Origin: JBBQNR01 sp038330145
GTDB lineage: Bacteria > Actinomycetota > Thermoleophilia > Solirubrobacterales > JBBDJG01
DNA: 64,000 nucleotides
Direction of reading: 5' to 3'
Assembly: GCA_038330145.1 (NCBI GenBank)
Contig: JBBQNR010000003.1
Coordinates: 1 to 64,000 of the forward strand
In this document: positions 43,846-52,108 of the stretch, piece by piece
Position numbering within the stretch: position 1 is the stretch's first letter
How the letters are laid out: every line of letters begins with the position of its first letter
Made by a program: the position numbers and the translations under genes
Notes under the pieces: generated by a model
Told to the model about the DNA's origin: nothing
Database searches by the model: none
What the model saw: the letters and a program-made list of their open reading frames with translations, nothing else

Positions 43846-44115
43846 TTGGCAAAGAGAAGCACCCCCAGTAGGCGACCGCGGACATCGTCCCCCTCCGGCG
43901 GCGGCGGGCGCAGGAAGAGCTGCCACTTCTGTCGGGACAAGGTCGACACCATCGACTACAAGGACTTCCAGTCCCTTCGCCGCTACCTCTCGGATCGCGG
44001 CAAGATCCGCTCTCGCCGCATCACCGGCGCCTGCCGGCGGCACCAGAGCCAGCTGGCCAACGCCGTCAGGCGCGCTCGCGAGCTGGCGCTCCTTCCCTAC
44101 GTAGCCGAGCGTTAG
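43846..44115 (+). CDS. rpsR: 30S ribosomal protein S18
   Basis: An 89-residue ribosomal protein. KSCHFCRDKVDTIDYKD keeps the zinc-type CxxC pair found in C+ S18 paralogs, although the full four-Cys set is not present, and LRRYLSDRGKIRSRRITGACRRHQ is the rRNA-binding core. S18 pairs with S6 on the 30S platform. The N-terminus has a basic, Ser/Gly/Pro-rich extension. TTG 43846 gives MAKRS and has GGCAGG upstream. Confidence 0.95.
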   Translation: MAKRSTPSRRPRTSSPSGGGGRRKSCHFCRDKVDTIDYKDFQSLRRYLSDRGKIRSRRITGACRRHQSQLANAVRRARELALLPYVAER

Positions 44116-44170
44116 ACATCATGTGCGGCCGCAGGCAGCTCGCTCGTACGCAGACGGGGGTGACCGGCTG

Positions 44171-44623
44171 ATGCCACAGGCGATCTTGCTCAAGGACGTC
44201 GACGGTCTCGGCGAGGCCGGGGCCGTGGTGGACGTCTCCTCCGGGTATCTGCGTAACTTCCTCGGCCCCAAAAAACTGGCGCAGCCGGCGACGCCGGCAT
44301 CGATCGCCGCCGCCCAGCGGCGACTCGAGCAGGTCGAGCAGGCGGCACAGCAGCAGGAGGAGCGCTCGCGTGAGACCGTGGCGCTGCTCTCCAAGACCGT
44401 GCTCACGATCCCTCACCAGGCCGGCGAGGACGGCCGCCTGTTCGGCACGGTGACCGCCAAGGAGGTGGCGGACGCGATCAAGGAGGCTCGGGGCCTCCGC
44501 ATCGACCGGCGCGCGATCAAGCTCGAGTCACCGATCAGGGAGCTCGGCACCCACATGGTTGAGGTCGAGGTCGCCGAGGGCGTCACGGCCTCCGTCAAGA
44601 CGATGGTGGTCGACCAGAATTGA
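44171..44623 (+). CDS. rplI: 50S ribosomal protein L9
   Basis: ATG 44171 gives 150 residues, the normal length. The N-terminal rRNA-binding domain has AILLKDVDGLGEAGAVVDVSSGYLRNFL, joined by the long central helix (about 40-75) to the C-terminal domain with LFGTVTAKEVADAI and VEVAEGVTASVKTMVV. L9 bridges neighbouring ribosomes and supports reading-frame maintenance. It sits between rpsR and dnaB as in most bacteria. Confidence 0.96.
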   Translation: MPQAILLKDVDGLGEAGAVVDVSSGYLRNFLGPKKLAQPATPASIAAAQRRLEQVEQAAQQQEERSRETVALLSKTVLTIPHQAGEDGRLFGTVTAKEVADAIKEARGLRIDRRAIKLESPIRELGTHMVEVEVAEGVTASVKTMVVDQN

Positions 44624-44657
44624 TCCCCGCCGCCGACGCCTCGATGGTTGACGGGCG

Positions 44658-46070
44658 TTGACGGTAGCGCCGGCCGAAACAGCCCTAGCCCCACCTCAGA
44701 ACATCGAGGCCGAGGAGTCCGTGCTTGGCGCGATGCTGATCGCGGAGGCGGCTATCGCGCCGGTGATCGCGGACGTCCACCTGCGGGCCGAGGACTTCTA
44801 CCGCGAGTCCCACCGCGTCATCTTCAGAGCGGTCATCGCGCTCAACGAGAAGAACGAGGCGATCGACCCGCTCACCGTCTCCACGGAGCTGCAGGAGCGC
44901 GGCGAGCTGGAGAAGGCGGGCGGAAAGCCATACGTGCACCAGCTTGCCTCCAGCGTGCCCACGGCCGGCAACGTCGTCCACTACGGCATGCTGGTCAAGG
45001 AGCAGGCGATGCTGCGCCAGCTGCTCGGCCTGTCGCACGAGATCCAGGCCCAGGTGTCGGAGCGCAAGGGCGAGCCCCAGCATCTGATGGAGCACTTCGA
45101 GCGGCGCCTGTTCGACATCGCCCACGCGGAGACCTCGGGCGAATTCCGGTCCATCCAGGAGGTGCTGCACGAGCACCTCGACGCGCTCGAGCGCCTCTCG
45201 CGAGACGGCCAATCGATGACGGGAACGCCGTCGGGCTTTCGTGACATCGACGACATCACCGGCGGCTTCCAGAAGTCGAACCTGATCGTGCTCGCCGCCC
45301 GGCCGTCGATGGGAAAGAGCGCCCTGGTCGCGAACATCGCCGAGAACGTGGCGGTCAAGTACAACCGCGCGGTCGCGCTGTTCTCGCTCGAGATGTCGGA
45401 GACGGAGCTGGCTCAGCGCTTCATCGCAAGCCAGGCACGGATGTCGGGCGACAAGCTCCGCAAGGGCCAGGTCGCCCGCAACGACTGGCCGCGGGTGATC
45501 AAGGCCTGTGATGCGCTCGAGCGCGCGCCGCTTTGGATCGACGACTCCTCGGACATCGACATCCTCGAGCTGCGGGCAAAGGCACGCCGGCTGCACGCAC
45601 AGGAGAAGTCGCGTGGCACGGACGGCCTGGGCCTGATCATCCTGGACTACCTGCAGCTGATGCGGCCGGACCGGTCCTCGGAGAGTCGTGTCGAGCAGGT
45701 GGGCCAGATCAGCCGTGGGCTGAAGATCCTCGCCCGCGAGCTGAACGTGCCGGTGATCGCCGTCTCCCAGCTCAATCGCTCGCCCGAGCAGCGCCCTGAC
45801 AAGCGCCCCCTGCTGTCGGACCTTCGCGAGAGCGGCCAGATCGAGCAGGACGCGGACCTGGTGATGTTCATCTATCGCGACGAGTACTACAACGGCGAGC
45901 AAACGGAGAAGCCGGGCGTGGCCGAGATCAACATCGCCAAGCACCGCAACGGACCGGCCGGGCTGTCAATCGACCTGACGTTCCTCGAGCGCTTTCCGAA
46001 GTTCGCAAGCATTGCCCGCGCCAACGCTCCGGTCGAGCAGCCGGCCGTCGAAGCGCCCACGATCGAGTGA
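44658..46070 (+). CDS. dnaB: Replicative DNA helicase DnaB
   Basis: A 470-residue hexameric helicase without intein. The N-terminal collar domain (about 10-115) begins QNIEAEESVLGAMLI, followed by the RecA-like motor with Walker A ARPSMGKSAL, FSLEMSETELAQRF, Walker B LIILDYLQLM and SQLNRSPEQR with the arginine-finger region. It unwinds DNA ahead of the replication fork. TTG 44658 is the family start. Its TGA overlaps the GTG of a DnaC/DnaI-like ATPase gene, which suggests the two products work together. Confidence 0.96.
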   Translation: MTVAPAETALAPPQNIEAEESVLGAMLIAEAAIAPVIADVHLRAEDFYRESHRVIFRAVIALNEKNEAIDPLTVSTELQERGELEKAGGKPYVHQLASSVPTAGNVVHYGMLVKEQAMLRQLLGLSHEIQAQVSERKGEPQHLMEHFERRLFDIAHAETSGEFRSIQEVLHEHLDALERLSRDGQSMTGTPSGFRDIDDITGGFQKSNLIVLAARPSMGKSALVANIAENVAVKYNRAVALFSLEMSETELAQRFIASQARMSGDKLRKGQVARNDWPRVIKACDALERAPLWIDDSSDIDILELRAKARRLHAQEKSRGTDGLGLIILDYLQLMRPDRSSESRVEQVGQISRGLKILARELNVPVIAVSQLNRSPEQRPDKRPLLSDLRESGQIEQDADLVMFIYRDEYYNGEQTEKPGVAEINIAKHRNGPAGLSIDLTFLERFPKFASIARANAPVEQPAVEAPTIE

Positions 46071-46807
46071 CGAACGGCTCTGACGGCCGCGAGTGGGTGT
46101 GCCCGAAGTGCGAGGGCGCCGGCTTCGTGCTGGACGACAACGACGAGGCCGTTGCCTGCAGCTGCCGTGCGGTGCGGGTGCGGCGAGCGCGCAGCGTGGG
46201 AGTGGCGGCCGTGATTCCGCGTCGCTACCGCGGTGTCTCGTTCGATCGCTCTCCGCTGCCGGAGCTGGAACAGCTGAACCCGGCGATCGTGCGCGAGGTG
46301 CGCCACTTCATCCACGACATCGAGGGAAACCTGGCCTCAGGCAAGGGCATGTGGCTCACGGGCGACATCGGCACGGGCAAGTCGACGCTCGCGATGCTGA
46401 TCTCGAAGGCCGCCATCGACAGTGGCCGCAGCGTCGCCATCTACTCCGTGCCCCAGCTGCTTGCCGAGATCCGCGACACCTATAACGCGGACCCGGGTGA
46501 GCGCTCCTACATGGATTTCTTCCGCCGTCTCTCGGCCGTCGAGCTGCTTCACCTCGAGGATCTGGGTGCCGAGAAGCAGACCGACTGGGTGCTGGAGCAG
46601 CTCTATTCGCTGATCAACCAGCGCTACGAGGACGAGCGCTCGATCGTCGCCACGACGAACCTCGGTTACGACGAGCTGGAGCGTCAGGTCGGCGCCCGCA
46701 CCGCCTCTCGACTGAACGAGATCTGCGGTGAGCTGTGGCCCCTCTACGGCGCCGACCAGCGCATCGTCAACCCTGAGCGCTATTACCGGTCGGCGGCCGG
46801 AGCATGA
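46067..46807 (+). CDS. DnaC/DnaI-like AAA+ ATPase, candidate helicase loader
   Basis: A 246-residue protein. The N-terminus has a small zinc-binding-type knuckle (Cys12, Cys15, Cys31, Cys33), as in DnaI; the AAA+ core has Walker A GDIGTGKST (99-107), Walker B LLHLEDLGAEKQ and sensor-type SIVATTNLGYDELE ending with the arginine-finger segment RTASRLNEI. This is the IstB/DnaC branch. GTG 46067 overlaps the dnaB stop by 4 nt. Coupled synthesis with DnaB suggests that it loads or regulates the helicase; no transposase is nearby, so an IstB role is unlikely. Confidence 0.85.
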   Translation: MTNGSDGREWVCPKCEGAGFVLDDNDEAVACSCRAVRVRRARSVGVAAVIPRRYRGVSFDRSPLPELEQLNPAIVREVRHFIHDIEGNLASGKGMWLTGDIGTGKSTLAMLISKAAIDSGRSVAIYSVPQLLAEIRDTYNADPGERSYMDFFRRLSAVELLHLEDLGAEKQTDWVLEQLYSLINQRYEDERSIVATTNLGYDELERQVGARTASRLNEICGELWPLYGADQRIVNPERYYRSAAGA

Positions 46808-46837
46808 TGCCCGCCCATCGCCGGCGCTGACGCCTTC

Positions 46838-46843
46838 TAGACT
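46838..46843 (+). promoter_or_regulatory. Candidate -10 box TAGACT for purA
   Basis: TAGACT lies 10 nt before ATG 46854. AGGA falls only 1 nt before the start, too close for a useful ribosome binding site, so a very short leader is likely. Confidence 0.4.
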
Positions 46844-46853
46844 TCTTTAGGAC

Positions 46854-48167
46854 ATGCCTGGACTGGTGATAGTGGGCGCCCAGTGGGGCGACGAGGGCAA
46901 GGGGAAGGTCACCGACCTGCTCGCCGAGCGAGCCGACCTCGTGATCCGTTTCCAGGGCGGAAACAACGCCGGTCACACAATCGTCCGAGACGGCGAGGAG
47001 TTCAAGTTCCACCTCATCCCCTCGGGGATCCTCTACGCGGGCCTCAACTGTGCCATCGGCAACGGCGTCACGGTCGATCCGCGCGTGCTGCTGGACGAGC
47101 TCGAGACCCTCAAGCGCCGCAGCATCGACATCAGCGGGCTGCACGTGTCGGCCAACGCCCACGTGATCATGCCCTACCACGTGCTGCTCGACCAGGCCGG
47201 CGAGGCGAGGCTGGGCAAGCTCCGCATCGGCACCACCCGCCGAGGGATAGGCCCGTGCTACGCCGACAAGGCCTCGCGCCTGGGCATCCGCGTTCAGGAC
47301 CTGCTCGACGAGAAGATCCTGCGCAAGAAGATCATGGCGGCGCTCGAACCGAAGCGCCATGCCCTGCGGCCACATGCCAAGGACCCGGCGCTCGACCTAC
47401 ACGCCATGACCGAGGAGTACGTCACCTACGGGCACCGGCTCGAGCCCTACATCTCCGACACGGCCAAGCTCTGTTACGAGACGCTGCGTGAGGGCAAGAC
47501 CGTTGTATTCGAAGGAGCGCAGGGCACGCTGCTCGACACCGACCACGGCACCTATCCGTTCGTCACCTCGTCCAACCCGGTCGCCGGAGCGGCATGCGTC
47601 GGTGCCGGCGTCGGGCCCCGTGAGATCGACGAGGTCTGGGGCGTGGCGAAGGCCTATGCGACGCGCGTCGGAGCCGGGCCGTTCACCACCGAGCTCGACG
47701 ACGAGACCGGCAGGCACCTGCTCGAGCGTGGACACGAGTACGGCACGACCACCGGCCGCCAGCGCCGCTGCGGCTGGCTCGACCTGGTCGCGCTGCGATA
47801 TGCCGCGCGCATCAACGGCCTCAGCAGCCTCGTCATCACCAAGCTCGACGTTCTGGCGGGCGTCGAGCCGCTCCAGGTCTGCACGCGCTACCGCCATCCG
47901 GACGGCGCCATCTTCGACGACTTCCCGTACCACCAGTCGATCCTGCACGCCGCCGAGCCGGTCTACGAAGAGCTGCCCGGCTTCGAGGAGGAGCTCGGGG
48001 ACTGTCGCAGCCCCTCCGACCTGCCGGCCGCGGCGCGACGCTACCTCGACTTCGTCTCCGAGTTCGTCGGCGTGCCGGTCGAGCTTGTCGGCGTCGGCCC
48101 GGGCCGCGACCAGGTGATCTGGATGAACGGCACCCGCGGTATCGGCGCCCGGCGACGCGCTGCCTAG
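46854..48167 (+). CDS. purA: Adenylosuccinate synthetase
   Basis: A 437-residue enzyme joining IMP and aspartate with GTP in AMP synthesis. The sequence shows the GTP P-loop region GAQWGDEGKGKVTDLLAE, QGGNNAGHT, the IMP site GTTRRGIGPCY, FEGAQGTLLD(T)DHGTYPFVT and TTGRQRRCGWLDL. The ending GPGRDQVIW is normal. It is transcribed in the same direction as dnaB, but a TAGACT box just upstream indicates its own promoter. It converges with the membrane protein gene at 48200. Confidence 0.96.
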   Translation: MPGLVIVGAQWGDEGKGKVTDLLAERADLVIRFQGGNNAGHTIVRDGEEFKFHLIPSGILYAGLNCAIGNGVTVDPRVLLDELETLKRRSIDISGLHVSANAHVIMPYHVLLDQAGEARLGKLRIGTTRRGIGPCYADKASRLGIRVQDLLDEKILRKKIMAALEPKRHALRPHAKDPALDLHAMTEEYVTYGHRLEPYISDTAKLCYETLREGKTVVFEGAQGTLLDTDHGTYPFVTSSNPVAGAACVGAGVGPREIDEVWGVAKAYATRVGAGPFTTELDDETGRHLLERGHEYGTTTGRQRRCGWLDLVALRYAARINGLSSLVITKLDVLAGVEPLQVCTRYRHPDGAIFDDFPYHQSILHAAEPVYEELPGFEEELGDCRSPSDLPAAARRYLDFVSEFVGVPVELVGVGPGRDQVIWMNGTRGIGARRRAA

Positions 48168-48199
48168 GGATTGATGCCGCGGCCCCCGTGCGTGCGGGC

Positions 48200-48898
48200 C
48201 TAGGTTCCGAACGGATCCCGCACAGGACGCGGGATCTCGTGCTGCTCCTCCAGGCTGCGCTCGCCGCGGCGCAAGATGCGCAGAGCGATGACTGTCGCCG
48301 CCAGCAGCGACGTCATGCCGAACGTGATCTGGATCCCGACCAGCCCCTCGCGCGTCCAGTAGACGTCCTCGAGTGACAGCAGCAGCGCGGACTCGTCGAA
48401 GGTGAACCCCATGCCGACGCCGAGCGGGATCGCGAGTGTCTCCCGCAAGGTGTCGTCACGTACGAACAGTGCCGCTGCGCCGGAGGCGAAGGCGATCACG
48501 ATGCCGGGGATGAAGTGATGAACGTGGGTGCGTCCGACAATCACGTCGAAGAACGGCCGCATGCCGCGGCGCTTGCCGAAGGCGGTCAGCCGGATCAGGC
48601 TGGAGGAGAGCACGAAGGCCGACAGGAGGTTGAACAGCACCGTCTCGCCGGAGGTGGCCTCCCGGTAGCCCCGTCGACCGACCTCGACCGTGTCGAGAGC
48701 GGCGCGAGCTCCTTTCTGCAGCACCTCCGGCGCCGTTCCAGCGTCCTCGACGACGACTCGGCGGCGCCACAGGCGCCCGACCTCGCCGGCGGCGACGGCG
48801 CCGACCGTGCCGAGCGCGACCAGGCCCAGGCCGAGCGTGCGGCGGTCGAGGTGGTCCAAGTGCCGCGGAACCCTCCTCCGCCTCCGGCGCATCTTCAA
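48200..48898 (-). CDS. Conserved integral membrane protein of unknown function
   Basis: A 232-residue protein with an Arg-rich N-terminus and about five hydrophobic segments (about 20-40, 85-105, 130-150, 155-175, 195-215). GRTHVHHFIPGIVIAFASGAAALF is a striking His-containing motif, and FTFDESALLLSLEDVYWTREG follows between helices; I associate this pair with an actinobacterial membrane family that has no assigned function. The His and acidic residues could bind metal, which is speculative. ATG 48898 follows the acetyltransferase stop by 13 nt, so it may belong to the glycan operon. Confidence 0.75.
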   Translation of the reverse strand: MKMRRRRRRVPRHLDHLDRRTLGLGLVALGTVGAVAAGEVGRLWRRRVVVEDAGTAPEVLQKGARAALDTVEVGRRGYREATSGETVLFNLLSAFVLSSSLIRLTAFGKRRGMRPFFDVIVGRTHVHHFIPGIVIAFASGAAALFVRDDTLRETLAIPLGVGMGFTFDESALLLSLEDVYWTREGLVGIQITFGMTSLLAATVIALRILRRGERSLEEQHEIPRPVRDPFGT

Positions 48899-48911
48899 GC
48901 GCGCTCCGCCA

Positions 48912-49631
48912 TCAGCGCCACATCTCCAGCAGGTCCTCGGCCGGCACCTCGCGCACCTGGCGAGCGGGGACCCCCATCACGACGGCCCGAGCCGGAACGT
49001 CCTTGGTCACGACCGCGCCGGCGGCGACGAATGCCTCGACACCGATCTCGACGCCGGGCACCAGCACCGCACCGGCTCCGACGCGGCAGGCGCGGCGCAG
49101 CACGGGCCCGCGCAGCTTCTCGTCGGGAGCGTGGCGGCCCATCGCGTTGTCGTTGGCGGTGACGACGCCCGGCCCCACGAACACGTCGTCCTCGATCACC
49201 GTGCGAGACGCCAGGTAGGAGTTGGACTGGATGCGCACGAAGGTTCCGATCGAGACCTCGGTCTCGATGCCACAGCCCCGCCCGATCACGCTGTTGGCTC
49301 CGATCGTCGTCTGCTCACGCACCTGGGCATGATCGCCGACGATCGCGCTCTCGCCGATACGTGCGCCGGCGTAGATGACTGCCGCCGCACAGACGACCGC
49401 GTTGCGCTCGAGAATCAGTGGCTCCAGGTCCTGACTGCTGGACGTCGAAAGCCGGCCCAGGCGTGGGCGCTTGCCGAGCACGGCAAGGTCCTGCAGCTCG
49501 CAGCCGTCCCCAACCATCGTGCCGCTGTGGATCACCACCCCGCCACCGACGACGAGCCCGGTACCTAGCTCCACCTCGTGGCCGAGCATGAGGCCCGGGG
49601 CCAGATCGGAGGAATGGACGCAGAGCTTCAC
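48912..49631 (-). CDS. Left-handed beta-helix acyltransferase (hexapeptide-repeat family, WbpD/WlbB-like)
   Basis: A 239-residue protein made mostly of hexapeptide repeats of the [LIV]-G-x-x-x-x type (IGANSVIGRGCGIETEVSIG, VEIGVEAFVAAGAVVTKDV), which fold as a trimeric beta-helix with acetyl-CoA bound between subunits. Near the end NDNAMGRH supplies the typical active-site Asn/His region, and VVMGVPARQV is the C-terminal family signature. In UDP-diamino-sugar pathways such enzymes acetylate a 3- or 4-amino group. It lies directly downstream of an oxidoreductase and a 2-epimerase gene, in keeping with surface sugar synthesis. Confidence 0.85.
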   Translation of the reverse strand: MKLCVHSSDLAPGLMLGHEVELGTGLVVGGGVVIHSGTMVGDGCELQDLAVLGKRPRLGRLSTSSSQDLEPLILERNAVVCAAAVIYAGARIGESAIVGDHAQVREQTTIGANSVIGRGCGIETEVSIGTFVRIQSNSYLASRTVIEDDVFVGPGVVTANDNAMGRHAPDEKLRGPVLRRACRVGAGAVLVPGVEIGVEAFVAAGAVVTKDVPARAVVMGVPARQVREVPAEDLLEMWR

Positions 49632-49664
49632 GCGAGCGCCTGCCCAGCGGCCGATCCCGAACCA

Positions 49665-50684
49665 CTAGCGCACAAGCTCGAGCCTCTCCGCCACCCCGCC
49701 GGACTCGAGCGAGCGCTGAAGCGCCTGAAGCACGCGCACGACCCGCAGGCCGCTGCTCGCGCCCGAGCGCGGCTGGGACCCTGTGCGAATGCATTCGACG
49801 AAGTGCCGGCACTCGATTCGCAGCGGCTCCTCGTTGGAGACCTGCGGGCTGGTCACGTCACCGGAGCGCGTGATGTACTCGCCGTAGTTGTGGAAGTCGG
49901 GGTCGAAGCCCTTGTCGTAGACCGTCACCTTTCCGTCCAGCGCCATGTCGTCGAACGAGGCCATGCGCTGCGATCCGACGAGCGTGAAGCGGCGCTCCTT
50001 GTGGGGATCGAGCCAGGAGAGATGCATGTGGGCGGCTCTGCCGGAGGGGAAGCGCAGGTTGCAGAAGACGACGTCCTCGACGCCGTCTCGCACGAAGGAC
50101 TCACCGTGGGCGACCACCTCTTCCGGTTCCTCCCCATCCAGCAGGTGCAGGACAACCGAGACGTCATGTGCTCCCAGGCTCCAGAGCGCGTTCTCGTCCT
50201 CACGGATCTTGCCCAGGTTGAGGCGCTTGGAATAGAGGTAGTAGAGATCGCCCAGGGTTCCCGAATCGAGGATCTGCTTCAGCTTGTGGACTCCAGGGTG
50301 GTACTCCAGCAGGTGACCGACCATCAGCACACGGCCGGAGCTGCCGGCGGCGTCGGCAACGGCGGCAGCCTCCTCGACCGAGCGCGCGAGCGGCTTCTCG
50401 ACGAAGCAGTGCTTGCCCGCCGCCAGCACGCGCAGTGCCAGAGCGGCATGCGACGGAACACCGGTCGCCACAACCACCGCGTCGAGATCGGGATCGCCCA
50501 GAACCTGGTCGAGATCGTCGGTGAACTTCGCGAACGGAAACGTCTTCGCCCAGCGCTCACGCGCCTCGGCGGAGAGGTCGCAGCACCAGCGCAGCTCGCT
50601 GTCCTCAAGCGAGGCGAAGTTGCGTGCCAGATTGGGCCCCCAGTATCCGAGCCCGACCACCCCCACGCGCACCGCGTCGCTCAC
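49665..50684 (-). CDS. Gfo/Idh/MocA-family oxidoreductase (sugar-nucleotide dehydrogenase-like)
   Basis: GTG 50684 gives 339 residues starting SDAVRVGVVGLGYWGPNLARNF, the Rossmann dinucleotide site. CFVEKPLARS holds the catalytic-type Glu-Lys-Pro, and GHLLEYHPGVHKLK the conserved substrate-side His. Members related to WbpB/WlbA oxidise UDP-sugar uronates at C3. With the acetyltransferase and the 2-epimerase it outlines a diamino-uronate or similar pathway, but the aminotransferase is missing here. The longer frame up to 50948 crosses a tetranucleotide repeat and the end of the epimerase gene and is not used. Confidence 0.87.
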   Translation of the reverse strand: MSDAVRVGVVGLGYWGPNLARNFASLEDSELRWCCDLSAEARERWAKTFPFAKFTDDLDQVLGDPDLDAVVVATGVPSHAALALRVLAAGKHCFVEKPLARSVEEAAAVADAAGSSGRVLMVGHLLEYHPGVHKLKQILDSGTLGDLYYLYSKRLNLGKIREDENALWSLGAHDVSVVLHLLDGEEPEEVVAHGESFVRDGVEDVVFCNLRFPSGRAAHMHLSWLDPHKERRFTLVGSQRMASFDDMALDGKVTVYDKGFDPDFHNYGEYITRSGDVTSPQVSNEEPLRIECRHFVECIRTGSQPRSGASSGLRVVRVLQALQRSLESGGVAERLELVR

Positions 50685-50704
50685 GTCGTGGGCCTCGATG
50701 CCGG

Positions 50705-50732
50705 CCTTCCTTCCTTCCTGCCTTCCTTCCTC
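50705..50732 (-). repeat. Tetranucleotide tandem repeat between the epimerase and oxidoreductase genes
   Basis: Seven consecutive 4-nt units read CCTT x3, CCTG, CCTT x2, CCTC on the plus strand, that is AAGG/CAGG/GAGG on the coding strand. Every unit resembles a Shine-Dalgarno core. The nearest is 20 nt from GTG 50684. Slippage could change the spacing to the start. Confidence 0.7.
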
Positions 50733-50749
50733 ACGGGCATCGAGCGAGT

Positions 50750-51826
50750 CTACTGCCGGGCCCACCCATCGAGAGCCTCCACGACGTGCTCGCCGGCGTG
50801 CCCGCCGCCATACAACTCGGGATGGATGGCCGGCCTCTCGGTCCGCTCCAACGCCCTCAGGACGGCACCTGGGTCCAGCCCCACCAAACGGTTCCAGCCC
50901 AGCTCCACCGTCTCCACCCACTCGGTCGTGTCCCGCAAGGTCAGGCACGGGACCTCGAGCAGGTAGGCCTCCTTCTGGACCCCGCCCGAGTCCGTCAGCA
51001 CGGCGTGCGCATGGCGGACCAGCTTCAGGAAGTCGAGGTAGCCCAGCGGCGGCGTCAACACCAGCCCTTCGCGCGACTGCAGCCGTTCGAGCGCGCCGGT
51101 CCTCTCCAGCCGCGCCCGGGTGCGGGGGTGAACCGGGAAAACGGCCGGCAGCGGCAACGACAGCAGTAGCTCGACGAGCCGCTCCAGCGGCTCGTCGGCG
51201 TCAACGTTGCCCGCGCGATGGGCCGTCACGACCACGTACGACCCTTGCGCCAAGCCGAGTCGCCCGAGCAAGTCCGAATCGCGCTCGGCCACGGGCGCCA
51301 TCATCAGCGTCACGTCAGCCATCACGTCGCCGACCAACTGAACGCCCTCGTCGACGCCCTCGTCGGACAGGTTGCGCACCGCCACCCCGGTCGAGCACAG
51401 CAGCAGCTCCGAGAGGTGGTCGGCGATGATGCGGTTGCGCTCCTCGGGCATCGAGGAGTCGAAGGACCTCATGCCCGCCTCGACGTGCGCCAGCGGCAAC
51501 CCGAGCTTCGCCGCCGACAATGCTCCCGCCAGCGTGCTGTTGGTGTCACCGTAGACGAGCGCGAGGTCCGGCTTGGCCTCGGCGGCAACCGGCTCGAGCG
51601 CGCTCATGATCGCCGACAGTTGCTCTGCCTGGTCACCGGAGCCAACCCCGAGCGATCGTTCGGGTGCGGGTAGCTGAAGCTCGCGGAAGAACACGGCGGA
51701 CAATTCGTCGTCGTAGTGTTGTCCGGTGTGGACAAGCGTCTCTCTGTGACGCTCGCGCAACAGCCGCGAGACGGCGGCCGCCTTCACGAACTGAGGTCGG
51801 TTACCGATGATCGTGAGAACGTGCAT
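50750..51826 (-). CDS. wecB: UDP-N-acetylglucosamine 2-epimerase, non-hydrolysing
   Basis: A 358-residue GT-B-fold epimerase that interconverts UDP-GlcNAc and UDP-ManNAc. Signatures are IIGNRPQFVKAAAV, HTGQHYDDELS, VYGDTNSTLAGALSA, HVEAGMRSFD, MPEERNRIIADHLS, TAHRAGNVD and LTDSGGVQKEAYLL. UDP-ManNAc feeds teichuronic, capsular or other surface glycans. It is the first gene of the minus-strand glycan group. The region upstream (51827-52108) is relatively AT-rich and probably holds its promoter. Confidence 0.92.
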   Translation of the reverse strand: MHVLTIIGNRPQFVKAAAVSRLLRERHRETLVHTGQHYDDELSAVFFRELQLPAPERSLGVGSGDQAEQLSAIMSALEPVAAEAKPDLALVYGDTNSTLAGALSAAKLGLPLAHVEAGMRSFDSSMPEERNRIIADHLSELLLCSTGVAVRNLSDEGVDEGVQLVGDVMADVTLMMAPVAERDSDLLGRLGLAQGSYVVVTAHRAGNVDADEPLERLVELLLSLPLPAVFPVHPRTRARLERTGALERLQSREGLVLTPPLGYLDFLKLVRHAHAVLTDSGGVQKEAYLLEVPCLTLRDTTEWVETVELGWNRLVGLDPGAVLRALERTERPAIHPELYGGGHAGEHVVEALDGWARQ

Positions 51827-51860
51827 GCTTTACAGGATCTTTATTGGCATCTTTGGTTAT

Positions 51861-51893
51861 GGAACGTATAGAGTCAGACACCACGGACGTTCC
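51861..51893. repeat. Inverted repeat GGAACGT-N19-ACGTTCC
   Basis: The 7-nt arms at 51861-51867 and 51887-51893 lie 35-67 nt upstream of the epimerase start on the minus strand, a position fit for an operator. TATACG reads out of the left arm on the minus strand and could be a -10. Confidence 0.3.
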
Positions 51894-51922
51894 ACGAAGT
51901 AGGAGCAAAGCGGGAGAGAAGA

Positions 51923-52015
51923 ATGCGGGAGTTGGCAAGGGGAGGCCTTGTTACGGGCCTTATGGTTGCGCGTCATCTCGTTCGGTACGTCGGCTACCAG
52001 ATAGCGCGCCGCTAG
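51923..52015 (+). CDS. Possible 30-residue basic small protein
   Basis: ATG 51923 follows GGGAGAGAAG, a reasonable ribosome binding site, and encodes RELARGGLVTGLMVARHLV then RYVGYQIARR before TAG. The peptide is amphipathic and basic with a short hydrophobic middle, so it could be a small membrane-associated protein or a leader peptide for the MMPL gene. Codon use is less GC-biased than in the neighbours. There is no homology that I can name, and it may be fortuitous. Confidence 0.3.
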   Translation: MRELARGGLVTGLMVARHLVRYVGYQIARR

Positions 52016-52034
52016 ACGCAACTGGGATCGCGTC

Positions 52035-52059
52035 AACAGCCAAGCTGCGCTTGGCTGTT
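52035..52059. repeat. Perfect 11-bp inverted repeat upstream of the MMPL gene
   Basis: AACAGCCAAGC (52035-52045) pairs with GCTTGGCTGTT (52049-52059) with a 3-nt loop. It ends 11 nt before a TATAAA box, a position typical of an operator overlapping the -35 region. A weak terminator is the other reading. Confidence 0.45.
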
Positions 52060-52070
52060 TGGTCTGTCTG

Positions 52071-52076
52071 TATAAA
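52071..52076 (+). promoter_or_regulatory. Candidate -10 box TATAAA for the MMPL gene
   Basis: TATAAA lies 32 nt before ATG 52109; TTGGCT at 52051 would be a -35 with a short 14-nt spacer and is inside the inverted repeat arm. Repression by a dimer bound to the repeat is plausible. Confidence 0.35.
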
Positions 52077-52108
52077 GAGATCCGGATGACTCTCGAGCTC
52101 CTGCCGGC

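Noticed and set aside
46067..46807. IstB helper of an IS21-type element
   Set aside because: No IstA transposase or terminal repeats are present, and the gene is coupled to dnaB.
50685..50948. In-frame upstream extension of the oxidoreductase gene
   Set aside because: It crosses the tetranucleotide repeat and 200 nt of the epimerase gene, and the Rossmann fold begins right after GTG 50684.
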